DNA of 64,000 nucleotides from Acidobacteriota bacterium (GCA_947465645.1 CANIBQ010000019.1:5093-69092), one strand, 5' to 3'. Shown: positions 17,489 to 25,862, counted from the first letter of the stretch. Notes: generated by a model not told the origin, from the sequence alone. Program-made: numbers and translations.

Positions 17489-18308
17489 ACTTGCGATAGT
17501 CGGAAAACTCCGAGACGCCGCGCACGCGCAGGCGGCGGACCAGCGCGACCCGCGCACTGGCCGTCCACGTCACCGCGGCCGGCAGCCAGGCCTCGTTGTT
17601 CACCTTGCGGCGCTCGTAAGCCGCAACCGTGCCCGCGTGCACGCGGGCCAGCAGGCCAAGGCCGAACGACAGGGTGTCGATGGCTTCGATCTCCACGCGA
17701 ACCAGCTCGTAGTCCGACTCGCTGATCCACGCGCGCGCCTTGAAATGCCGCATGACCTTGCCGTCCCTGGTCAGCGGCTTCACGCCCGGCCTGGGTGTGA
17801 GCGTCGCGAGGATCGTGTCGTGCCCCTCGATCGCCTCGCGCCGCACCATCTGGATGTCGTAGACGTGAAACACGTCGTCGACGGCCGCGGAGTACTCCCG
17901 TCGCGCCTTGTCCTCGTCGCGCGCGACGGACTGCCGCTGCGAAGGCGTCGCCGTCGACGCGACCTTCCGGGCATACGCTTCGACGCGCTTCTGTCTCTCG
18001 CGGTCCTGCTTCGCCAGTTGGTCAGGGCGAACCCGCGTGCCGTTCTCCTCGACCAGGCGCCGGTATCGATCCTCGCCAGGCAGTCCCGGATAGACCTCGA
18101 ACACCTTGACCGATTCGCCCCTGGTGCGTCCCGAGCCGTCCAGCTTCTGCTCCACGCGCCGCTCCATGAAGCTGTAGCCGCTCTGCCGTTCCTCGTCCGT
18201 GGCGAGGTGCGTCTTCACCTGCGCGGCAAACGTGTCGTAGTCGGGCAGCGGCCGTTCCTGCGCGGCGGGGATCGCCATGAAGAGAAGAACGGCGCAGATC
18301 AGTCGCAT
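17442..18308 (-). CDS. Secreted protein of unknown function
   Basis: 288 residues from ATG 18308, with a short signal peptide (MRLICAVLLFMAIPAAQ). The middle is charged and helical (KQDRERQKRVEAYARKVA). The second half has beta strands with 'VFHVYDIQMVRREAIEGHDT', 'RHFKARAWISESDYELVRVE' and 'SDYRKFTVDTSTTYG', resembling outer-membrane lipoprotein-sorting (LolA/LolB-like) folds seen in unnamed acidobacterial proteins. No catalytic motif is visible, and function is unassigned. It is converging with the sulfatase-like gene, overlapping 47 nt, and lies one base downstream of the flippase-like gene in the same direction. Confidence 0.7.
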   Translation of the reverse strand: MRLICAVLLFMAIPAAQERPLPDYDTFAAQVKTHLATDEERQSGYSFMERRVEQKLDGSGRTRGESVKVFEVYPGLPGEDRYRRLVEENGTRVRPDQLAKQDRERQKRVEAYARKVASTATPSQRQSVARDEDKARREYSAAVDDVFHVYDIQMVRREAIEGHDTILATLTPRPGVKPLTRDGKVMRHFKARAWISESDYELVRVEIEAIDTLSFGLGLLARVHAGTVAAYERRKVNNEAWLPAAVTWTASARVALVRRLRVRGVSEFSDYRKFTVDTSTTYGSPPPR

Positions 18309-18309
18309 C

Positions 18310-19278
18310 CTAAGGTCGTCCGCGGTGCGTCGCCACCAGCATCAATCCGACGCCCGCCCAGAACAGACTCCTGATCTTCCGGACCACCGCCAGCGCCACG
18401 CCAGCAGCCGGGTTCAGGGCCAGCAACGGCGCGATCGCGCCGGAGAGCGCTTCGTCCACGCCAATCCTGAACGGCACGAACTTGAACGCGACGGTCACCA
18501 CCCGGTTGAGCGCCTCGAACACGATCGCCTGGCCAAGCGTCGGACTGCGGTCGCCGAGCAGCCATCGAAGCGTCAGAAACACCTCGACGACCGCAAGCGC
18601 GTGAAACGCGAGGTCGAGCGCGAAGACGCGCCAGAGCCGTGCCGGATGGCCGGCTGAAAACCCCAGCACCGACTGGCGCAGGTGGGCCAGCGTCTCGCGC
18701 CACGGCGGACGGGCACCGCGCGCCTCGTCCCACGTACCCCGCAGCACCCGGGAGGCCACCGCGGCCGCCACGGCCGCTGCGGCCAGCGCGCCCACCGCAA
18801 GCCAGCGCAGTGCCGCAGGCAACGGCGCCGTCGCCAGCAGGACGGCCAGGCCGACGGCAATCATCGCGACGACCGACGCGGCGTACACGAGATTCTCGAG
18901 GGCAAGCGATGCCACCGATTCGCGCGTCGCCAGGTGATGGCGTGTCAGGAGAACCTTGGTGGGCTCGCTCGCAAGAAGTCCGAGCGGGGTGACGCTGCCC
19001 ACGGCGTCGCCGGCGAGGAATGCCCGCACCGCCTGGCGACGGGTGAGGCGCGTGCCTGGCGGCACGCAGAGACGCCAGCACTCGGCGCGGATGAGGAAGC
19101 GGGCGCCGGCCAGCGCCAGGATGACCAGGAGGCCCCACCCGACGCGCTGGACGCCCTCGACGATCGCGGCGCCGCCAACGCTCCGCACCGCGTAGGCGAA
19201 GAGCGCGGCGCCTGCAAGCGTCCCGACGACCGTGACGATGCGGCGCGAGCCTTGACGGCTCGCGTGGCGGACCGTCAA
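18310..19278 (-). CDS. Flippase-like / lysylphosphatidylglycerol synthase TM-region protein
   Basis: 322 residues, about eight membrane helices, of the TIGR00374/UPF0104 type. Features: 'ALAGARFLIRAECWRLCVPP', 'AFLAGDAVGSVTPLGLLASE' and the family's characteristic 'ALNRVVTVAFKFVPFRIGVD'. Such proteins are thought to move lipid or lipid-linked substrates; the substrate is unknown here. The only start is TTG 19278, which lies inside a dispersed palindromic repeat. Residues 2-14 (TVRHASRQGSRR) are repeat-encoded, and the true start is uncertain. Confidence 0.75.
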   Translation of the reverse strand: MTVRHASRQGSRRIVTVVGTLAGAALFAYAVRSVGGAAIVEGVQRVGWGLLVILALAGARFLIRAECWRLCVPPGTRLTRRQAVRAFLAGDAVGSVTPLGLLASEPTKVLLTRHHLATRESVASLALENLVYAASVVAMIAVGLAVLLATAPLPAALRWLAVGALAAAAVAAAVASRVLRGTWDEARGARPPWRETLAHLRQSVLGFSAGHPARLWRVFALDLAFHALAVVEVFLTLRWLLGDRSPTLGQAIVFEALNRVVTVAFKFVPFRIGVDEALSGAIAPLLALNPAAGVALAVVRKIRSLFWAGVGLMLVATHRGRP

Positions 19279-19287
19279 GGTCCGCCC
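19243..19287. repeat. Twin palindromic repeat at the flippase-like gene start
   Basis: Two perfect inverted repeats in tandem: CGCGAGCC-TTGAC-GGCTCGCG at 19244-19264 and GGCGGACC-GTCAA-GGTCCGCC at 19266-19286. Their 5-nt loops are complementary to each other (TTGAC/GTCAA). The minus-strand sequence is nearly identical to the repeat in ctaB (12145-12181). Confidence 0.75.
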
Positions 19288-19357
19288 CGCAGGATCGTCG
19301 TCCGCCCCGCATCATCCGCCCGCAGGCGCATACAGTGGCCCTGCGTCAGTGGCGTCG

Positions 19358-19858
19358 TCAGTGACGCGGTGTGTCGAGCTGGCCGATCGTCTCGTCGATC
19401 AACCGCTCGTTGTCTTCCTTCGTGAGGTTGCGGCGAATCAGCTTCGAGGCAATCGCCACCGACAGGTCGACCGCCTCCTTCCGGATCTGCTGGAGCGCGC
19501 GCGCCGTTTCCATCTCGATCTGGCGTTCGGCGCTCTTCACGAGGCTGGTGGCTTCGGCCCGCGCCTTCTGCTTGAGCTCTTCCCTGAGCCGCTCGGCGTC
19601 CGCGCGGGTGCTTGCCACGATCGCCTCAGCCTCGGTGCGGGCCGTCCCGAGGATGCGGGCCGACTCCTGGTGAATCTGCTCCAGCTCCTGCCTGGCGCGC
19701 TGGGCATCGTCGAGCGACTTCCGGATCGAAGCCTGGCGCGTGTCGAGCGCGTCGAGCAGCGGATGCCACGCAAACTTCGCCAGCAGCGCCAGCAGCACCA
19801 GGAAGGTGACGATGGTCCAGATGAACAGTCCCGGATCTGGCTGGACGAGCGGATTCAT
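19358..19858 (-). CDS. atpF: ATP synthase F0 subunit b
   Basis: 166 residues: one N-terminal membrane helix (GLFIWTIVTFLVLLALLAKF) followed by the typical 'AWHPLLDALDTRQASIRKSL' and a long right-handed coiled coil rich in Ala/Glu/Arg, ending 'KLIRRNLTKEDNERLIDETI'. Length and pattern match bacterial subunit b, the peripheral stalk linking F0 to F1. It lies 4 nt after the atpE stop. The expected next gene, atpH (delta), is absent: the next gene in this direction is the flippase-like gene. Confidence 0.93.
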   Translation of the reverse strand: MNPLVQPDPGLFIWTIVTFLVLLALLAKFAWHPLLDALDTRQASIRKSLDDAQRARQELEQIHQESARILGTARTEAEAIVASTRADAERLREELKQKARAEATSLVKSAERQIEMETARALQQIRKEAVDLSVAIASKLIRRNLTKEDNERLIDETIGQLDTPRH

Positions 19859-19862
19859 GACC

Positions 19863-20093
19863 CTACTTCAGCAGCACGATGAGCAGCGCGAACACTTCCG
19901 CGAGAATCGCGACGCCTTCGAGCAGGAACAGCGGGAGGTTCACGGCGCCGGTGATCGCGCCCACGGCGCTTGGCTGCCGCGCGACCGCCTCGGCGAGGCT
20001 CGCCGCAAGCTTACCGATACCCTGTCCAGCGCCGATGACGACCAGTCCCAGGCCGATGCCGGCACCCATATACGCGAGCGCAAAACCTTCCAT
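19863..20093 (-). CDS. atpE: ATP synthase F0 subunit c
   Basis: 76 residues from ATG 20093, with ribosome-binding site GGAGGAA eight bases upstream. Two-helix hairpin: 'GAGIGLGLVVIGAGQGIGKL', the conserved loop 'ARQPSA', then helix 2 'PLFLLEGVAILAEVFALLIV'. The first Glu of helix 2 (LLEGVAI) aligns with the ion-carrying carboxylate. The following Gly replaces the Ser/Thr usual in Na+ rings, so proton use is more likely. A second Glu seven residues on (ILAEVF) is unusual inside the membrane helix. It forms the rotor ring of F0. Confidence 0.92.
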   Translation of the reverse strand: MEGFALAYMGAGIGLGLVVIGAGQGIGKLAASLAEAVARQPSAVGAITGAVNLPLFLLEGVAILAEVFALLIVLLK

Positions 20094-20173
20094 TCGTCGT
20101 TCCTCCGTATGGCGGGTCGTTTCCTCACCCGCCGTTGTATAGAACGGGTCCGGGGGGACCCGCCCGCGCCAAC

Positions 20174-21121
20174 TTAATGGTGCGCGTGAATGGCCATGCC
20201 GATGAACACGGCCGTGAGCAGAGTAAACACGTAGGCCTGCACCAGGACCACGATGATTTCGATTCCCGAGATGCCGACCGCGAGGGGCACCGAGAAGACC
20301 AGGCCGACGCCCATGCCGACCGCCGCGCCGGCCATCTCCGTGAAGATGAACACGAACGACAGGATCGCGAGGATCGCGAGGTGCCCGCCCGTCATGTTGG
20401 CCGCAAGTCGCATCGTCAGCGCGAACGGCCGCACCAGCATCCCGAGGATTTCGATCGGGATCAGTGCGATGCCAAGCACCGGGGAGACACCGCCGGGCAT
20501 GAGGTTCTTCCAGTGCTTCACGAAGCCGTGGGCCTTTGACCCGGCGACAACGATCGCGCCGAAGGTGATCATCGCGAGCGCCGCCGTGACGTTGAAGTTG
20601 GCGGTCGCGGTCGTGCCCCCGTGCGTCAGGCGCACGAGGAAGTTCTCGGGGTCGAGGTGCAGCACCGAATGATTGAGCAGCCCGAGCACGTCGAAAATCG
20701 GGATCAGGCCAATCGCGTTGGCGGCGAGGATGAAGATGAACAGGGTGAGCAGGAGCGGCGTCCAGGTGCGGACCCATTTCGAGCCGACGTTGGGCTCCAC
20801 GACCGAGTCGCGCAGGTACTCGACCAGCGCCTCGATGCTGTTCATGAAGCGGCGCGGGATCATGCGTTCCTGGCGCAGGTAGCTGCGCACCGCCACCGTC
20901 ACCACGAGGAAGACGGTCGCGGCCACGAGCCACAGCATGAACACGTGCTTGGTGACGGAGAAGTCGATGCCGAACAGCGTGGGGAGATGGATCAGAGGAT
21001 GGTCGAGCGGACTGTTGGACACGTGTCCAATGAGCAATTCGCCGGCGTTGAACCCCTCGGCGGCAGCCTCGTGGGCGCCCTGGGCGACGGCCTCATGGGC
21101 GTCAGGTTGCGCGAACATCAT
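20174..21121 (-). CDS. atpB: ATP synthase F0 subunit a
   Basis: 315 residues from ATG 21121, overlapping the stop of the preceding atpI-like gene (ATGATG context). Signature 'RPFALTMRLAANMTGGHLAI' carries the essential arginine of the proton half-channels. Other helices include 'TPLLLTLFIFILAANAIGLI' and the terminal 'IEIIVVLVQAYVFTLLTAVF'. The N-terminal extension, rich in His/Glu/Ala, is periplasmic. Membrane stator subunit that passes protons to the c-ring. Neighbour order atpZ-atpI-atpB-atpE-atpF is a classic F0 operon. Confidence 0.93.
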   Translation of the reverse strand: MMFAQPDAHEAVAQGAHEAAAEGFNAGELLIGHVSNSPLDHPLIHLPTLFGIDFSVTKHVFMLWLVAATVFLVVTVAVRSYLRQERMIPRRFMNSIEALVEYLRDSVVEPNVGSKWVRTWTPLLLTLFIFILAANAIGLIPIFDVLGLLNHSVLHLDPENFLVRLTHGGTTATANFNVTAALAMITFGAIVVAGSKAHGFVKHWKNLMPGGVSPVLGIALIPIEILGMLVRPFALTMRLAANMTGGHLAILAILSFVFIFTEMAGAAVGMGVGLVFSVPLAVGISGIEIIVVLVQAYVFTLLTAVFIGMAIHAHH

Positions 21122-21489
21122 CCTTTTTCCATCCCGCGAGCGAAGAGGCGGCGCATGCATAGCGCCTCGGTCACGTGCAAGGCGATGAAGTAACTGGTGA
21201 AGCTGACGACGAACGCGATCGGGCGAACCGGCAGCATCTTGAGTATCACCACGATATAGACCCCGAAGAACACCATCTTCGCGGCAAAGGCCTGAATCAT
21301 CAGCGGCGTCAGCCGCTCCGGATGGCTGCTCGTCCACGTCCGTTCGACGAGCACCCACGTCATCACCGCGGCCGCCAGCGGCCCGAACATCCCGAGCACT
21401 ATTTCCCGTTCCGCATCGATGTTCAGCAGGCGGGTGGCCGCGAGCCATGACCCGAGACTTGCTCCCACCATCCACCACGCCGGTGTCAT
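21118..21489 (-). CDS. atpI: ATP synthase subunit I-like protein
   Basis: 123 residues with four hydrophobic helices ('WMVGASLGSWLAATRLL', 'GPLAAAVMTWVLVERTW', 'QAFAAKMVFFGVYIVVIL', 'IAFVVSFTSYFIALHVTEAL'). Size and position directly before atpB are those of the AtpI family, which helps c-ring assembly and may carry Mg2+. Sequence similarity is only general. Start ATG 21489 overlaps the stop of the atpZ-like gene by 4 nt, and its own stop overlaps the atpB start, so the three genes are translationally coupled. Confidence 0.72.
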   Translation of the reverse strand: MTPAWWMVGASLGSWLAATRLLNIDAEREIVLGMFGPLAAAVMTWVLVERTWTSSHPERLTPLMIQAFAAKMVFFGVYIVVILKMLPVRPIAFVVSFTSYFIALHVTEALCMRRLFARGMEKG

Positions 21490-21725
21490 TTGTGCCAGAC
21501 GGTCCGGGCCAGCTCGTAAAAGCCGACGATCAGGCCGAGCGCAAGCCCGCCGAACAGGAACCAGTGAGAGTCGCCAAGCCACCGGTCCACGGCGTAGCCG
21601 ATGCCGCCGAGCAGAATAATGGCGCCAATCAGCGTGTAGCTCGCCCCGGCAGCCGGTCCGGAGCTGACCATCGTCTCCTGGAGCCCCTTGAGCGAACGTG
21701 ACATGCTGTGCTTCTGGTCGGGCAT
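21486..21725 (-). CDS. atpZ: AtpZ/AtpI family protein (ATPase_gene1)
   Basis: 79 residues with two helices: 'AGASYTLIGAIILLGGIGYA' and 'HWFLFGGLALGLIVGFYELA', joined by 'VDRWLGDS'. This is the compact AtpZ pattern (first gene of many F-ATPase operons). AtpZ proteins are reported to act with AtpI in Mg2+/Ca2+ movement and c-ring assembly. It is the first gene of the F0 operon. The divergent VWFA gene starts 80 nt away, so the promoter should lie within 21726-21804. An internal ATG at 21704 is an alternative start. Confidence 0.82.
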   Translation of the reverse strand: MPDQKHSMSRSLKGLQETMVSSGPAAGASYTLIGAIILLGGIGYAVDRWLGDSHWFLFGGLALGLIVGFYELARTVWHK

Positions 21726-21804
21726 TTCTCGTGACGAGCAAGCCAGTATACCGTCTTGTGAAATAGTTCACCAAGCCCCGGCGAAGTACAATGTTTTCAC
21801 GGAC

Positions 21805-22710
21805 ATGACCCGCCGACTGATCCTCGCCGTGCTTCTCCCGGCGGTCGCCTCCGTCCTCGCCGCGACGTGGCTTCTGGCGCCCGAACTGCGAGCCCAGGCG
21901 GCCGGCCGCGAGCGCACGCTGTTTGTCAGCGCCGTCGACGACAAGGGCGAGCCGGTCGAAGGTCTCGGCCCCGGCGATTTCATCGTCCGCGAGGACGGCC
22001 AGCGACGCGAGGTGCTTCGCGTCTCACGCGCGATAGAACCAATCGATATCGCCCTGCTGGTCGACACGAGCGCGTCGGCCGTCAACGCCATCAGCGCGAT
22101 TCGCGACGGGCTCAAGGGCTTTGTGGCGAAGATGGCGCCGCACAACCAGATCGCCATCATCTCCCTCGCCGACCGCCCCACCGTCATCGTCGGCTACACC
22201 TCCGACGCCGTGCGGCTGCAGGACGGCATTGGACGCCTGTTCTCCATGAGCACCAGCGGGATGACGCTGCTCGACGCGATCGTCGAGACGTCGACCGGCC
22301 TGCGAAAGCGCGAGACACCCCGCGCCGTCATCGTGCCGGTGATCACCGACGGTGTGGAGTACAGCAACCGCTACCACCGCGATGTCATCGCCGCGATGAC
22401 GGCGGCGGGCGCGCCGCTGCACGCACTGGCGATTGGGTCGTTTTACGCCACCGGCGACAACACGCAGCGAGAGCGCGACTTCGTGCTCGATGTCGGCGCC
22501 CGCGAAACCGGCGGCCAGCGCGTCACCTTGCTGGCCGACTCGGCAGTCATTCCCGCGCTCGCCAAGCTTGCGCGCGAGCTCTCATCGCAGTACAAGGTCG
22601 TCTACGGGCGGCCCGAATCGCTGATCCCGTCCGAGAAGACGGACATCACGTCGGGTCGAAGGAGCGTAACCATGCACGGTGCCCCGGCGCGCGGCCAGAC
22701 TGGAGCCTGA
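21805..22710 (+). CDS. VWFA-related acidobacterial-domain protein
   Basis: 301 residues from ATG 21805, chosen for the signal peptide that follows (LILAVLLPAVASVLAATWLL). The segment 'TLFVSAVDDKGEPVEGLGPG' plus 'DFIVREDGQRREVLRV' is the family's N-terminal beta module, then the A domain with MIDAS motif 'ALLVDTSASA'. Downstream Thr and Asp of the site are in 'SMSTSGMTLLDAI' and 'VIVPVITDGVEYS'. Secreted protein-protein interaction module. It is followed after 1 nt by a second VWFA gene, and that one overlaps the haem operon. Confidence 0.85.
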   Translation: MTRRLILAVLLPAVASVLAATWLLAPELRAQAAGRERTLFVSAVDDKGEPVEGLGPGDFIVREDGQRREVLRVSRAIEPIDIALLVDTSASAVNAISAIRDGLKGFVAKMAPHNQIAIISLADRPTVIVGYTSDAVRLQDGIGRLFSMSTSGMTLLDAIVETSTGLRKRETPRAVIVPVITDGVEYSNRYHRDVIAAMTAAGAPLHALAIGSFYATGDNTQRERDFVLDVGARETGGQRVTLLADSAVIPALAKLARELSSQYKVVYGRPESLIPSEKTDITSGRRSVTMHGAPARGQTGA

Positions 22711-22711
22711 C

Positions 22712-23698
22712 GTGAGACGTGTGACTCTGATCGCGGCAGCCCTCCTCGCGTTGTTCGCCAGCGTTCCGACGGCCCAGTCACCGGCGCCATCTCCGGCCAC
22801 ACCGGCGACCCAGGCCACGCCGCCCGCCCAGCCAGCGCCGCCATCCGGCCGTCAGTCGCAGGTGTTTCGCGCCGCGGTCGACATCGTCTCGCTCAACATC
22901 ACCGTCGTCGACGGCGATTCCCACTACGTCACCGATCTCGACCAGCAGGCGTTCACCGTGTTCGAGGACGGCGTCAGGCAGGACGTCACGTTCTTCAACC
23001 GCCGGCAGCAGCAGATCGCGATGTCGATGCTGCTCGACAGCAGCGCCAGCATGGAAGACAAGCTTCAGACGCTGCAGGCGGCCGCGGTCAATTTCGTCAA
23101 GCGCATGAAGGCGGCCGACCTCGCGCAGATTATCGACTTCGACAGCAGCGTCCAGATTCGTCAGGGGTTCACGTCGAACCAGGGCGAGCTCGAATCGGCG
23201 ATCCTCCAGACCGCGTCCGGCGGTTCCACGTCGCTGCACAACGCGATTTACATCTCGCTCAAGGAGCTGCGGAAAGTCCGGGTCCAGAGCGAGGAAGACG
23301 TCCGGCGTCAGGCGCTGATCGTCTTCTCCGACGGCGAGGACACGTCGAGCCTGGTGTCGTTCGACGAGGTGCTCGATCTGGCGAAGCGCTCCGAGACCGC
23401 CATCTACACGATCGCCCTGCGCGGCGCCGACACGCAGTCGCGCGGCTTCCGCGAGGCGGAGTTCGTGATGCGCCAGCTCGCCCAGGAGACCGGCGGACGC
23501 GCGTTCTTTCCGAGCAAGATCGAAGACCTGAACGGCGTCTACAACTCCATCGCCGACGAGCTTGCCAGCCAGTACACGCTCGCCTACACGTCGCGCAACA
23601 CCAGGCGCGACGGCGCCTGGCGCCGCGTCGTCGTCCAGGTGGACAAGCCGAACGTCACGCCGCGTACCAAGAAGGGCTATTACGCCCCCACGCGGTGA
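22712..23698 (+). CDS. VWFA-related acidobacterial-domain protein
   Basis: 328 residues from GTG 22712, one base after the previous VWFA stop. Signal peptide (LIAAALLALFASVPTAQ), then a Pro/Ala-rich linker. The beta module ('VDIVSLNITVVDGDSHYVTD', 'QAFTVFEDGVRQDVTFF') is followed by the A domain with MIDAS 'MLLDSSASM', 'LIVFSDGEDTSS', and the usual end 'ELASQYTLAYTSRN' and 'KGYYAPTR'. All metal-site residues seem present, unlike the more divergent upstream copy. Its stop overlaps the GTG of the hemX-like gene, so it is co-expressed with haem genes. Confidence 0.88.
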   Translation: MRRVTLIAAALLALFASVPTAQSPAPSPATPATQATPPAQPAPPSGRQSQVFRAAVDIVSLNITVVDGDSHYVTDLDQQAFTVFEDGVRQDVTFFNRRQQQIAMSMLLDSSASMEDKLQTLQAAAVNFVKRMKAADLAQIIDFDSSVQIRQGFTSNQGELESAILQTASGGSTSLHNAIYISLKELRKVRVQSEEDVRRQALIVFSDGEDTSSLVSFDEVLDLAKRSETAIYTIALRGADTQSRGFREAEFVMRQLAQETGGRAFFPSKIEDLNGVYNSIADELASQYTLAYTSRNTRRDGAWRRVVVQVDKPNVTPRTKKGYYAPTR

Positions 23699-24522
23699 AC
23701 GTCCTTCCCCTGATCCTCTACGCCGTCGCGGGCGTTGCCTACGCCGTCCACTTCGCGCGCCGCCAGCCGCAGGTCGGCCGCGCGGCCACGACCCTGCTGC
23801 TCTTCGCGGTGCTGGTGCACACCTTCGTCATCGGCATGCAGACGATGGAAGTTCGGCATGTGCCGTTCGCGAACCCGTCGCGCGCGATCTCGACGTTCGT
23901 CTGGCTGCTCACGATCTCCTATCTCTACCTCGAGCTGACCACTGACGAGCGCTCGATGGGCATCTTCATCCTGCCCATCGTGATCGGGCTCCAGGTGATT
24001 CCGGCGGTTTACCCCGGCGTCGAAAACATCGATCCCGTCCTCGATAGCCCGTGGTTCTGGGTGCACGTCTCCTCGCTCCTCTTTGCGTATGCCAGCTTCG
24101 CACTCGCCGGCGTGCTCGGACTGACGTACATGCTGCAGTTCAAGGAGATCAAGAAGAAGCACCTCGGCTACCTCTACACGCGGCTGCCGTCGCTGCAGGT
24201 CCTCGACGTGATGAACTCGCGGGCGATCGCGGTCGGCTGGCTGTTCCTCACCGTCGGCGTCATCGTCGGGATGGTCTGGACCGGCCAGGCGCGCGCCTCG
24301 TCACCCGACGACCCGAACCTGCAGGCGATGGTGCTGAACGATCCGAAAATTTTCGGCGCGCTGCTCACGTGGGGGGTGTACTCGTTCGCGGTGTTCGCCC
24401 GCCGCGCGATGGGCTGGAGCGGCAAGCGGGCGGCGTGGCTCTCGGCGGTGGGCTTCGTGATCGTCCTGCTGAATTTCGTGCCGATCAGCTACTTCGTCAC
24501 CACCAGCCATACGTTCGACTGA
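23695..24522 (+). CDS. HemX/CcsA-type cytochrome c assembly membrane protein
   Basis: 275 residues, eight hydrophobic helices. The segments 'WFWVHVSSLLFAYASFALAG', 'LQFKEIKKKHLGYLYTRLPS', 'VGWLFLTVGVIVGMVW', 'DPKIFGALLTWGVYSFAVFA' and 'ISYFVTTSHTF' fit the CcmC/CcsA haem-handling superfamily, including the conserved His residues on outer loops. Because hemA starts two nt after its stop, I favour the HemX subgroup, which modulates HemA level in Bacillus; a true system II cytochrome c synthase would normally have a CcsB partner, not seen here. GTG start overlaps the VWFA stop. Confidence 0.82.
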   Translation: MNVLPLILYAVAGVAYAVHFARRQPQVGRAATTLLLFAVLVHTFVIGMQTMEVRHVPFANPSRAISTFVWLLTISYLYLELTTDERSMGIFILPIVIGLQVIPAVYPGVENIDPVLDSPWFWVHVSSLLFAYASFALAGVLGLTYMLQFKEIKKKHLGYLYTRLPSLQVLDVMNSRAIAVGWLFLTVGVIVGMVWTGQARASSPDDPNLQAMVLNDPKIFGALLTWGVYSFAVFARRAMGWSGKRAAWLSAVGFVIVLLNFVPISYFVTTSHTFD

Positions 24523-24523
24523 G

Positions 24524-25861
24524 GTGCATCTTTTCCTGCTCGGCGTGAGCCACCGCACGGCGCCTGTCGATCTCCGGGAGCGTCTTGACTTCTCGAGCCG
24601 CGACCTCGGCGCGGCCGTCGAAGCGCTGGCGACGCGTCCCGCCGCCGCCGAGGCGGTGGTGCTCTCGACCTGCAACCGCTCCGAGATCTACGTGGCCAGC
24701 AGCGATCTGCCGCGCGCGCAGAAAGAGCTGATCTCGTTTCTCAGCGACTACCACCACCTCTCGCCCGCTGACTTTCAGCCGCACCTGTTTTCGTACGACG
24801 ACACCGCCGTCGCGCGGCACCTCTTCAGGGTGGCCGCGGGCCTCGAGTCGCTGGTGGTCGGCGAGCCGCAGATCCTCGGGCAGGTGAAGGACGCGTTCCA
24901 GACGGCGTCGGATCGACGCTGCACGGGACCCCTCCTCAGCAAGCTGTTCCACTGGGCGTTCGGCGTCGGCAAGCGCGTGCGGACCGAGACGGCCGTGGGC
25001 GAAGGCGCCGTGTCGGTGAGCTTCGCGGCAGTCTCACTCGCGAGAAAGATCTTCGGGCGCCTCGAGGGCCGCCACGTGCTGCTGCTCGGCGCAGGCGAGA
25101 TCAGCACGCTGACCGCGCAGCACCTCCGCGGCTACGGCGTCGCCGAAATCGTCATCGCCAGCCGGACCACCGCCAGCGCCGCGGCGCTCGCCGCCGAGGT
25201 CGGCGGCAGGGCGATTCCGTGGGAAGACATGACCTCCGCCCTCGGCCGCGCCGACATCGTGATCACGGCGACGGGCTCGGCACGGCCGATCGTCACCCGC
25301 AGCGACGTCGAGTCGGTCACCGGCCGCCGCCGGTCGTCACCGCTCTTCATCATCGACATCGCTGTACCCCGCGACGTCGATCCCGCGGTCAGCGACGTCG
25401 AGCAGGTGTTCCTCTACAACGTCGACGACCTCCAGGGGATCGTTCGGGAGAACCTCTCGCGGCGCGGGGCCGAGATCGCACGGGCGGAGGCGATCGTCGA
25501 AGAGGAGCTGTCGCGGTTCACGGCCTGGCAACGCTCGCGGGCGACGATTCCCACCGTGATCAGGCTGCGCGAGCGGCTTCACGAGATTCGGCGAACGGAG
25601 CTGCAGCGGCTCGACGGCAAGCTCGCCGGCCTGCCGCCCGACGCGCGCGCGCGCGTCGACGAGGTCACACGCCTGATCGTCGAAAAGCTCCTCCTCGAGC
25701 CGACCGAGCAGCTCAAGGCGCTGCCGGACGAAGAGACCCAGGCGGCCTACACCGAGGCGGTGAATCGCCTGTTTCGGCTCCGCGAGGATGCCTCCCCAGA
25801 CGCGTCACGCGACGCGGATGACCATCCGCAGCCGACTCCCGCGGATCGCCGCACCAAGTAG
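24524..25861 (+). CDS. hemA: Glutamyl-tRNA reductase
   Basis: 445 residues from GTG 24524. Catalytic Cys50 lies in 'VVLSTCNRSEIYV'. The N-terminal 'LFLLGVSHRTAPVDLRERL' and 'GLESLVVGEPQILGQVKDAF' are family signatures. The NADPH-binding Rossmann motif is 'VLLLGAGEISTLTAQHL', and a C-terminal dimerisation helix region follows. It reduces glutamyl-tRNA to glutamate-1-semialdehyde, the first committed step of C5-pathway haem synthesis. A disordered Asp/Pro-rich tail ends the protein. Second gene of the haem operon, one base before hemC. Confidence 0.96.
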   Translation: MHLFLLGVSHRTAPVDLRERLDFSSRDLGAAVEALATRPAAAEAVVLSTCNRSEIYVASSDLPRAQKELISFLSDYHHLSPADFQPHLFSYDDTAVARHLFRVAAGLESLVVGEPQILGQVKDAFQTASDRRCTGPLLSKLFHWAFGVGKRVRTETAVGEGAVSVSFAAVSLARKIFGRLEGRHVLLLGAGEISTLTAQHLRGYGVAEIVIASRTTASAAALAAEVGGRAIPWEDMTSALGRADIVITATGSARPIVTRSDVESVTGRRRSSPLFIIDIAVPRDVDPAVSDVEQVFLYNVDDLQGIVRENLSRRGAEIARAEAIVEEELSRFTAWQRSRATIPTVIRLRERLHEIRRTELQRLDGKLAGLPPDARARVDEVTRLIVEKLLLEPTEQLKALPDEETQAAYTEAVNRLFRLREDASPDASRDADDHPQPTPADRRTK

Positions 25862-25862
25862 C

